A stretch of 6,450 nucleotides of DNA, taken from the NCBI GenBank assembly GCA_013821865.1, contig PNJM01000156.1:1-6450 (forward strand), written 5' to 3'. A program made the translations under genes and the position numbers. Under the pieces are notes generated by a model. That model had not been told where the DNA came from and did not search any database. It saw only the letters and a program-made list of their open reading frames with translations. This DNA comes from Rhodocyclaceae bacterium (GTDB taxonomy: Bacteria; Pseudomonadota; Gammaproteobacteria; Burkholderiales; Rhodocyclaceae). Positions 1-6,450 of the stretch are shown in pieces; position 1 is the stretch's first letter; each line of letters starts with the position of its first letter.

Positions 1-954
1 TCGGGCCTCTCGATCGTGGAATGGCAGCCGCTGGTTGGTACCATCCCGCCCCTTTCGCAGGCCGAATGGCTCGAAGTGTTCGCGAAGTACCAGCAAACGC
101 CAGAGTACAAGCAGGTAAATCACAGCATGTCGCTGGATGAGTTCAAGGGCATTTTCTGGTGGGAATACTGGCACCGGGTGCTGGGGCGGACCATAGGAAT
201 GGTTTTTCTGCTGCCATACGTTTTCTTTCTGTTGCGGCGCAAGATCGATCGCGCCCTGGCGCCGAAACTGTTCGGCATCTTCATTCTCGGCGGCTTGCAG
301 GGCGCGATGGGCTGGTACATGGTCAAGAGCGGGCTGGTCGATGATCCGCGCGTTTCCCAGTACCGCCTGACCGCTCATTTGTCCCTGGCGTTCGTCATCT
401 TCATCGCCATGGTGTGGGTCGCGCTGGGCTTGGTCGCCGAGCGCGGGAGAGCCTTCGCCGACGAGGCATTGCGCCGCGTGCGGCGACTGGGTTTCTGGGT
501 CGCCGTGCTGGCCTTCTACATGATCGTGACGGGAGGCTTCGTCGCCGGCATACGCGCCGGCAAGGCCTACAACACTTTCCCGCTCATGAACGGCCACGTC
601 GTGCCGCCGGAGATATGGCTGCCGGAACTTGGATTGCTCAACCTGTTCAACAACATGGCCACGGTGCAGTTCGACCATCGGATGGGAGCCTGGCTATTGG
701 CTTTCATGGTGCCCTGGTTCTGGGTCGGCGTGCGGCGTTCTGCGGCGAGTCCGCGGGCGAAATTCGCGGCGCATGTCCTGCTCGCGGCGTTTGCTGCGCA
801 GGTCGCGCTCGGCATTGTGACCCTGCTCACCTTCGTTCCGGAGCCGGTCATTGCCTTGGCGGCGGCCCACCAGGGCGGCGCGATGGTGCTCTTCGGCGTC
901 GTACTCTGGGCGAACCACGAACTGCGCGTGGCACCGATGCGGCGGGAGTCCTGA
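1..954 (+). CDS. ctaA: Heme A synthase, COX15/CtaA family (5' partial)
   Basis: Integral membrane enzyme that oxidises the C8 methyl of heme O to give heme A for aa3-type cytochrome oxidases. The frame is open from base 1, and the first visible residues (SGLSIVEWQPLVGTIPP) are the conserved loop after the first membrane helix of Cox15 proteins. The true start therefore lies upstream of the window, and the GTG at 16 is not a start. About 317 residues are visible. All four family histidines are present, in WWEYWHR (codon 172-174), LTAHLSL (376-378), QFDHRMG (676-678) and AAAHQGG (868-870). The first motif also carries the ExxH glutamate equivalent to the catalytic Glu of Bacillus CtaA. There is no cysteine in the visible part, as in mitochondrial and alphaproteobacterial-type Cox15. 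About seven of the eight expected membrane helices can be seen. Its TGA overlaps the ATG of the next gene, a second family member. Family call firm; full length unknown. Confidence 0.93.
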   Translation, partial: SGLSIVEWQPLVGTIPPLSQAEWLEVFAKYQQTPEYKQVNHSMSLDEFKGIFWWEYWHRVLGRTIGMVFLLPYVFFLLRRKIDRALAPKLFGIFILGGLQGAMGWYMVKSGLVDDPRVSQYRLTAHLSLAFVIFIAMVWVALGLVAERGRAFADEALRRVRRLGFWVAVLAFYMIVTGGFVAGIRAGKAYNTFPLMNGHVVPPEIWLPELGLLNLFNNMATVQFDHRMGAWLLAFMVPWFWVGVRRSAASPRAKFAAHVLLAAFAAQVALGIVTLLTFVPEPVIALAAAHQGGAMVLFGVVLWANHELRVAPMRRES

Positions 955-1865
955 TGCGGGACCGGCGCCTCCGCACCCTGGCGCTATTTACCTGCCTGCT
1001 CTCCGTCCTCGTGGTCGGGGTCAGCGCCTACTTGCGATTGGCCGGCGCCGGACTGGGCTGCGCCGACTGGCCGGACTGTTACGGCAGAGTGCTGGCGGGG
1101 GGGCAGCCCATGCCCTGGGAGGGTGCCCGGCTGGTGCATCGCATCGTCGCCACTCTGACGCTGCTGGCGGGCATCCTGCTTGCATGGCGCTCCTGGCGGC
1201 CTCAGCCCCTGCAGCCGGCGGCGCGCCATGCGGCGCTGCTGCTGGCCCTCATGCTGTTCCTCTCCGTGGTCGGCGTGTGGAGTTCGGATCCGCGCATGGC
1301 GCTGGTGAATTTCATCAACCTCGTCGGCGGGCTGGGGCTGGTCACGTTTTCGTGGCGGGTGGCGATTAACGCCGTGCCATCACAGTCGGCGCAAGCCATT
1401 CCCGCCGGCAGGCTGTTCCGCTTCGGCATGGCGACGCTGACCATGACCGTGCTGCTCGGCGGACTGATCGGCGCGCGCTATGCGGCGCCGGCCTGCGGCA
1501 CGCTGCCCGACTGCCTGGGGGCATGGTGGCCGGCGGCGGACGGCTGGTCGGCGCTGAATCCCGTCGTGATGCTGGCGGGCCCGGCCGAGCCGGGCGGGGC
1601 CGGCGGGGTGACGCTGCACCTGCTCCACCGCTACGGCGCCATGCTCGCGGCCGTGCTGCTCGTCGCCATCGCGCTGCGCCTGCGCGCCGTGCCGCGGGGG
1701 CGCAATGCGGCCCTGGCGGTACTGACTTTGTTGCTGCTGGAAGGTCTGATCGGGGTGCTGACGGTGGCGAGCGGTTTTTCCCTCTGGTTGGCGGTCGCCC
1801 ACAACGTCGGCGCCGCGCTGCTTCTTGCAGCAGCAGCCAGCCTGATGCACTCAGTTAGGCAATAA
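954..1865 (+). CDS. Second COX15/CtaA-family protein, cysteine-containing, with altered N-terminal heme site
   Basis: 303-residue membrane protein with about eight hydrophobic helices, homologous to heme A synthase and encoded directly behind another copy. The ATG at 954 overlaps the preceding stop (TGATG) and has a GGGAG Shine-Dalgarno five bases upstream, so the two are translationally coupled. Both CtaA cysteine pairs are present: C36/C42 in GLGCADWPDC and C181/C187 in ACGTLPDC. Histidines H62 (LVHR), H225 (LLHRYG) and H283 (VAHNVG) match the first, third and fourth heme ligands. The second ligand is replaced by Asn (N122 in NFINLVGG, where the family has HLLGG-like sequence), and the ExxH glutamate is Arg (R59). 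The C-terminal half, which binds heme b in Bacillus CtaA, looks intact, while the N-terminal catalytic half looks degenerate. It could be an accessory or redox partner of the first protein, a heme-binding assembly factor, or a divergent synthase. Family membership is firm; enzymatic activity is doubtful. Confidence 0.9.
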   Translation: MRDRRLRTLALFTCLLSVLVVGVSAYLRLAGAGLGCADWPDCYGRVLAGGQPMPWEGARLVHRIVATLTLLAGILLAWRSWRPQPLQPAARHAALLLALMLFLSVVGVWSSDPRMALVNFINLVGGLGLVTFSWRVAINAVPSQSAQAIPAGRLFRFGMATLTMTVLLGGLIGARYAAPACGTLPDCLGAWWPAADGWSALNPVVMLAGPAEPGGAGGVTLHLLHRYGAMLAAVLLVAIALRLRAVPRGRNAALAVLTLLLLEGLIGVLTVASGFSLWLAVAHNVGAALLLAAAASLMHSVRQ

Positions 1866-1890
1866 AAAAGCCCGCGGGTCGCGCGGGCTT
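1864..1890 (-). terminator. Intrinsic terminator after panD, probably bidirectional
   Basis: A perfect 9-bp inverted repeat (1868-1876 with 1882-1890, loop of 5) with a GC-rich core (GCCCGCG/CGCGGGC) lies 20 bases past the panD stop. Read on the minus strand it is followed by a run of six T (complement of 1864-1869), a classic Rho-independent terminator. On the plus strand the hairpin is followed by a weaker T-rich tail (GTGTT), so it may also end the convergent ctaA transcript. The TAA of the second CtaA-family gene (1863-1865) lies inside the A/T tract. Confidence 0.87.
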
Positions 1891-1910
1891 GTGTTCCCAG
1901 GTAGCCTCGG

Positions 1911-2291
1911 TCAGGCCAATTGCACGGGAATCTTGTGGCGCTGATTCATCATGCGGTTGCGCGAATCGACGTACACCAAATCCGGCTCGAACTTCGCGAG
2001 TTCCGCCTCGTCGTACATCGCGTAGGTGGCGATGATCAGGAGATCGCCCGGCGCGGCCTTGCGGGCCGCTGCGCCGTTCACCGAGATGACGCCGCTGCCG
2101 CGTTCGGCGCGGATGGCATAGGTGGTGAAGCGCTCGCCGTTGTTCACGTTGTAGATGTCGATCTGCTGGTATTCCTTGATGTCCGCTGCATCGAGCAGAT
2201 CTTCGTCGATCGCGCAGGAACCCTCGTAATGCAGTTCCGAATGCGTGACCGTCACGCGGTGCAGCTTGGACTTGAGCATCATCCGTTGCAT
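1911..2291 (-). CDS. panD: Aspartate 1-decarboxylase (pyruvoyl enzyme)
   Basis: Cytoplasmic enzyme that decarboxylates L-aspartate to beta-alanine, one of the two substrates joined by pantothenate synthetase. The 126-residue length is the family standard. Starting at [13 protein letters not shown] puts every key residue at its E. coli number: K9, H11, the self-cleavage site Gly24-Ser25 in YEGSCAID (Ser25 becomes the pyruvoyl group), R54, T57, Y58 and N72. The ATG at 2291 is preceded by AAGGAG at 8 bases, which decides this start over an upstream in-frame GTG at 2363. It lies 98 bases downstream of panC on the same strand and is the last gene before a strong terminator. No maturation factor gene (PanM/PanZ type) is seen in the window; outside enterobacteria the proenzyme generally cleaves itself. 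Identification is essentially certain. Confidence 0.98.
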   Translation of the reverse strand: MQRMMLKSKLHRVTVTHSELHYEGSCAIDEDLLDAADIKEYQQIDIYNVNNGERFTTYAIRAERGSGVISVNGAAARKAAPGDLLIIATYAMYDEAELAKFEPDLVYVDSRNRMMNQRHKIPVQLA

Positions 2292-2299
2292 CGTGGTCG

Positions 2300-2305
2300 C
2301 TCCTT
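2300..2305 (-). promoter_or_regulatory. panD ribosome binding site
   Basis: AAGGAG on the minus strand, 8 bases before the ATG at 2291 and within a purine-rich stretch (GAGAGAAGGAG). It is one of the strongest Shine-Dalgarno sequences in the window. It fixes the panD start and suggests that panD is translated independently rather than by coupling to panC. Confidence 0.85.
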
Positions 2306-2323
2306 CTCTCAGTAGCTGGCAGG

Positions 2324-2363
2324 TTGCGGTTTTCCTCTCCCGCAATGTGCGCTGCTGGCGCAC
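2324..2363 (-). repeat. Two adjacent inverted repeats in the panC-panD gap
   Basis: Within the 98-base panC-panD spacer lie two perfect 6-bp inverted repeats separated by one base. The first in transcription order is GTGCGC/GCGCAC (2347-2352 with 2358-2363, loop 5), the second TTGCGG/CCGCAA (2324-2329 with 2340-2345, loop 10). Neither is followed by a T run, so they are not typical terminators. They may fold in the transcript between panC and panD, affecting stability or partial read-through, or may be chance in GC-rich DNA. Function unknown. Confidence 0.4.
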
Positions 2364-2389
2364 CGCCGGCCTGAGCGCATGGCGGAGCC

Positions 2390-4031
<1,642 letters not shown>

Positions 4032-4035
<4 letters not shown>

Positions 4036-4232
4036 GTCGTTGCCCAGCCAAGGATCGAGCGCGCATGATAGCCGTCCGCCGCCAGGAGCGGAAGATGAAG
4101 CAAACCGCGCCGAGGAGGCACAGCGCGGTCCACGTTGAGATTCTTCAGGTGCGCGTACCAAGAGGTCATGAAGACGCTCGGCGCCGCCGGCAGCAGGGCA
4201 GTCTGCGGGATGACGGGGATCTGCGGGAACAT
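4032..4232 (-). pseudogene. Short frame between folK and panB, likely relic of a DUF486/DMT-family membrane protein
   Basis: A 66-codon frame fills the folK-panB gap. Its ATG overlaps the folK stop (TGATG) and its TGA overlaps the panB start (ATGA). Residues 19-33 ([15 protein letters not shown]) strongly recall the first membrane segment of DUF486 small membrane proteins, whose typical form as I remember it is SNVFMTFAWYAHLK. Those proteins are about 110 residues with four helices. After residue 33 this frame becomes arginine- and proline-rich and not membrane-like. In the next frame, however, 4082-4129 reads [16 protein letters not shown], which resembles the family's C-terminal helix (…GAFFIFRG). 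The simplest reading is a gene that lost about 55-60 middle codons with a frame change. No Shine-Dalgarno precedes the ATG. The alternative is a genuine 66-residue coupled peptide. The DUF486 resemblance is from memory and needs a profile search. Confidence 0.5.
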
Positions 4233-4741
4233 CAGGATGACTTGACGGGTTCGAGTCGGGACAGGACCTGGCCGCGGACGCCTTCCAGCAGCGCGGCGGC
4301 CGGCCCATGACCGGGAATGGCCGCCTCCGGCGCGATCTCCGTGAGCGGCAGCAGCACGAAGGCGCGCTCGTGCATGCGCGGGTGGGGCAGGGTAAGGCGC
4401 GGATCGGCGCTTACCACATCGCCGTAGAGCAAAAGATCGAGATCGAGGGTGCGCGGCGCGTGATGGAACTCGCGCCTGCGGCCGAAGCGCGCCTCGATGG
4501 CGAACAACGCCTTCAGCAGCGCCGGCGCGGACAGCTGCGTGTCCGCCGCCGCCACGGCATTGATGAAATCCGGCTGGTTCTTCAGCCCGACCGGCGCGCT
4601 GCGGTAGAGCGAGGAGGCGGCAACCAATGTCGTCTGCGGCAGGGCTTCGAGCGCCGCCAGCGCCGCCTGCACGGTGGCCGAAGGATCGCCCAGGTTGCTG
4701 CCCAGGGCGATGTAGGCGCGCACCGTCCGCGGGGCGCTCAT
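4232..4741 (-). CDS. folK: 2-amino-4-hydroxy-6-hydroxymethyldihydropteridine pyrophosphokinase (HPPK)
   Basis: Cytoplasmic enzyme of folate synthesis that moves pyrophosphate from ATP to 6-hydroxymethyl-7,8-dihydropterin, preparing it for dihydropteroate synthase. The 169 residues fit the usual 155-180. Seen in order: [11 protein letters not shown] (10-20), [20 protein letters not shown] (44-63, pterin pocket), the signature [14 protein letters not shown] (95-108) with the two Mg-binding aspartates D100 and D102, and [16 protein letters not shown] (118-133). The ATG at 4741 overlaps the pcnB stop by ATGA and has AAGGAG five bases upstream, so the start is well supported. Placement between pcnB and panB is the familiar betaproteobacterial arrangement. 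No dihydropteroate synthase gene (folP) is present in the window. Identification is essentially certain. Confidence 0.97.
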   Translation of the reverse strand: MSAPRTVRAYIALGSNLGDPSATVQAALAALEALPQTTLVAASSLYRSAPVGLKNQPDFINAVAAADTQLSAPALLKALFAIEARFGRRREFHHAPRTLDLDLLLYGDVVSADPRLTLPHPRMHERAFVLLPLTEIAPEAAIPGHGPAAALLEGVRGQVLSRLEPVKSS

Positions 4742-6075
4742 TCCGTCTCCTTGACGCCGGCTGCATCCACGGCCTCGCCGCCCGGCTTGCGCCGCCGGCG
4801 CCGGCGCGCCGGTTTCTTCTCAGGCGAGAGCATGGCGAGCCGCTGCCCGGTATCGGCGCCGAGGAAGGCAAGCCACCAGTCGGCCAGTTCCTGCGGCGCT
4901 TCGCCGCTTTCGGCGCGCAGCAGGAGGAAGTCCAGGCCGGCCTTGAAGCGCGGCTGCTCGATCAGGCGCAGCGGCCGCCGCCCCGCGCGGTTCTCGAAGC
5001 GCGGCTGCAGCGTCCAGATTTCCTTGATGTCGGCGGCGATGCGCCGCGTGATCACCAGCTTCTCCGCCTGGATGTCGAGCACCTCGTCCATCGCCGCATG
5101 CAGCGCCGGCATGGAAGACTCGCCGCGCTGCTTGCGCTGCTCCCAGTCGGCCAGGACTTCGTGCCAGAGCAGGGTGGCGAAAAGAAAGCCCGGCGATGCC
5201 GGCTTGCCGTCGCGCACGCGGGCGTCGGTGCTGGCGAGGGAGAGCCAGACGAAGCGCTCGCCCATCGGCTGCTCCATGATGACATCGAGCAGCGGCAGCA
5301 GGCCGTGATGCAGCCCTTCCTCGCGCAGCTGCCTGAGACACTCGACGGCATGGCCGGAGAGCAGCAGCTTGAGCATCTCGTCGAAGAGGCGCGCCGCCGG
5401 CACGTTTTCCAGCAGGTCGGCCATCTCGCGAATCGGCGCACGCGCCGCCGGGTCGATGGCCAGTCCCAGCTTGGCCGCCATGCGCACGGCGCGCAGCATT
5501 CGCACCGGATCCTCGCGGTAGCGGCGCCGAGGGTCGCCGATCATGCGCAGGGTCTTCTGCTTCAGATCGGCGAAGCCGTGGTGGTAGTCGGTGATGGTCT
5601 CGTCGGTCGGATTGTAGTAGAGGGCGTTGATGGTGAAATCGCGCCGCGCCGCGTCTTCCTCCAGGTTGCCGAAGACGTTGTCGCGCAGGACGCGGCCGTG
5701 CTCATCCTTCTCCGATTCGACGTCGTTGCCGGCGCGGAAGGTGGAGACTTCGATGGTCTCGCCGCCGCTCATTACATGCACGATGCGGAAGCGCCGGCCG
5801 ATGATGCGCGAGCGGCGGAAGATGCCGCGCACCTGTTCCGGCGTGGCGTCCGTGGCGACGTCGAAATCCTTCGGTTCGATGCCGGCGAGCACGTCGCGCA
5901 CGGCGCCGCCGACGACATAGGCCTTGTGGCCATGCTCCTGCAGACGGGAAACCGTATTGCGCGCGGCCGGGGAAATCGATTCGCGGCGGACATGGTGGCG
6001 TTCGACGGGAATCAGCGCCGGTGCGTGCGAAGGCGCGGATTTGCTGAAAACACGGCGCAGGAACTTGCGGATCAT
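4738..6075 (-). CDS. pcnB: Poly(A) polymerase I
   Basis: Adds 3' poly(A) tails to RNAs, which in bacteria promotes decay by exonucleases. It is a 445-residue class II nucleotidyltransferase. Catalytic blocks: VVGGAVRD (54-61), KDFDVATDATPEQ (69-81) with the metal-binding D70 and D72, IEVSTFRAG (108-116), RRDFTINALYYNP (144-156) and the RYREDPVRMLRAVRMAAKLG block about 30 residues further on. The segment IIGRRFRIVHV (91-101) is the signature separating bacterial poly(A) polymerases from the closely related CCA-adding enzymes. The C-terminus is basic, with six consecutive arginines (424-429), as usual for RNA binding in this family. MIRKFLRRVF is the usual betaproteobacterial N-terminus, which supports the ATG at 6075 even though the leader is pyrimidine-rich with no Shine-Dalgarno. 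It follows the HAD gene by 52 bases and overlaps folK by four. Confidence 0.97.
   Translation of the reverse strand: MIRKFLRRVFSKSAPSHAPALIPVERHHVRRESISPAARNTVSRLQEHGHKAYVVGGAVRDVLAGIEPKDFDVATDATPEQVRGIFRRSRIIGRRFRIVHVMSGGETIEVSTFRAGNDVESEKDEHGRVLRDNVFGNLEEDAARRDFTINALYYNPTDETITDYHHGFADLKQKTLRMIGDPRRRYREDPVRMLRAVRMAAKLGLAIDPAARAPIREMADLLENVPAARLFDEMLKLLLSGHAVECLRQLREEGLHHGLLPLLDVIMEQPMGERFVWLSLASTDARVRDGKPASPGFLFATLLWHEVLADWEQRKQRGESSMPALHAAMDEVLDIQAEKLVITRRIAADIKEIWTLQPRFENRAGRRPLRLIEQPRFKAGLDFLLLRAESGEAPQELADWWLAFLGADTGQRLAMLSPEKKPARRRRRRKPGGEAVDAAGVKETE
4747..4752 (-). promoter_or_regulatory. folK ribosome binding site
   Basis: AAGGAG on the minus strand, five bases before the folK ATG at 4741 and lying inside the last codons of pcnB. 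It supports this start and shows that folK can recruit ribosomes itself as well as by the ATGA overlap. Confidence 0.8.
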
Positions 6076-6127
6076 TAGGTGGAGTAAGGAGCCGGAGCCT
6101 CGGGAAAGGGCGCAATGATACAGGAGA

Positions 6128-6450
6128 TCAAGACCTTAGACTGATGATGGGCCAGCCGTTCTCTCGGGCATGGCGCTCCAGCGTGGCATCCGGGTCGACG
6201 GCGACGGGGTCGCTCACTCTGCCCAGCAGCGGCAGGTCGTTGAGCGAGTCGCTGTAGAAGAGGCTGCGCCCGAAACTCCGCCAGTCATAACCCAGCCCGT
6301 CGAGCCATTCATCGACGCGCGTCACCTTGCCCTCGCGGAAGCAGGGCGTTCCCCTCACGCCGCCGGTGAACTCGCAGCCCGATTGTTCCGGCTCGGTGGC
6401 GACGAGGTGCGCGACGCCGAATTCGCGGGCGATGGGGGCGGTGACGAAGC
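6128..6450 (-). CDS. HAD-superfamily (HAD-IB-like) hydrolase, C-terminal part
   Basis: Only the last 107 codons are in the window; the N-terminus with the nucleophile DxD motif lies beyond base 6450. The ATG at 6358 is internal and not the start, because homology continues upstream of it: FVTAPIAREFGVAHLVATEPE, then FTGGVRGTPCFREGKV. This matches the middle and end of SerB/CicA-like HAD-IB phosphatases. FYSDSLNDLPLL is HAD motif IV with its Mg-binding aspartates, and the ending DPVAVDPDATLERHARENGWP is typical of this subgroup. A small phosphate ester is the expected substrate class, but which one cannot be told. In related betaproteobacteria such a gene commonly sits just upstream of pcnB, as here (52-base gap, same strand), consistent with cotranscription. 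Confidence 0.87.
   Translation of the reverse strand, partial: FVTAPIAREFGVAHLVATEPEQSGCEFTGGVRGTPCFREGKVTRVDEWLDGLGYDWRSFGRSLFYSDSLNDLPLLGRVSDPVAVDPDATLERHARENGWPIISLRS

Noticed and set aside
414..953. Upstream extension of the second CtaA-family frame to an ATG at 414
   Set aside because: The extension is the out-of-frame shadow of the first ctaA gene. The ATG at 954 has a ribosome site and the TGATG overlap, and matches CtaA residue spacing.
2292..2363. Possible 24-residue N-terminal extension of panD from a GTG at 2363
   Set aside because: PanD numbering, length and the AAGGAG site all place the start at 2291. The extension is basic, unrelated to the family, and runs through the inverted repeats.
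4627..6078. Long plus-strand open frame (483 codons) opposite pcnB
   Set aside because: It is antisense to a clearly conserved pcnB, rich in Arg/Ala/His/Gln with no recognisable motif. Long shadow frames are expected opposite GC-rich genes.
6115..6120. TATCAT on the minus strand as a pcnB promoter -10 box
   Set aside because: It is five of six to consensus, but no -35-like hexamer lies at 16-18 bases upstream. A single hexamer match is not enough evidence.

Overview
The window looks like a GC-rich betaproteobacterial chromosome. The pcnB, folK, panB, panC and panD products and the HAD hydrolase resemble those of Rhodocyclales/Nitrosomonadales-type bacteria; this placement rests on remembered protein similarity, not on a marker gene. 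Nothing mobile, no RNA gene and no CRISPR array is visible. The DNA is almost fully coding, and no gene-free stretch exceeds 300 bases (the longest stretch without a confident intact gene is about 196 bases, between folK and panB).

Left part, plus strand (1-1865): two overlapping COX15/CtaA-family genes in tandem. The first has lost its 5' end to the window edge. It keeps all four heme-ligand histidines and the catalytic-site glutamate but has no cysteine in the visible part. The second, joined by a TGATG stop/start overlap, has both CtaA-type cysteine pairs. It lacks the glutamate and the second histidine of its N-terminal half. The pair therefore looks complementary: one canonical heme A synthase, and one relative whose presumed catalytic half is altered.

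Centre and right, minus strand (6450 down to 1911): a co-directional gene string, read in transcription order as HAD-family hydrolase (partial), pcnB (poly(A) polymerase), folK (HPPK), a small relic or short ORF resembling a DUF486/DMT-family membrane protein, panB, panC, panD. Several junctions are tight: pcnB/folK overlap by ATGA and panB/panC are 2 bases apart. PanB, PanC and PanD supply pantothenate for coenzyme A: PanB makes ketopantoate, PanD makes beta-alanine, and PanC joins pantoate to beta-alanine. FolK makes a folate precursor, and PanB consumes a folate one-carbon cofactor, so these neighbours are metabolically linked. The ketopantoate reductase gene panE/ilvC is not in the window.

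The two convergent units meet at a strong hairpin (1868-1890) that serves as intrinsic terminator for panD and probably works for both strands. The points most worth a second look are the complementary residue losses in the tandem CtaA pair and the decayed-looking reading frame between folK and panB.
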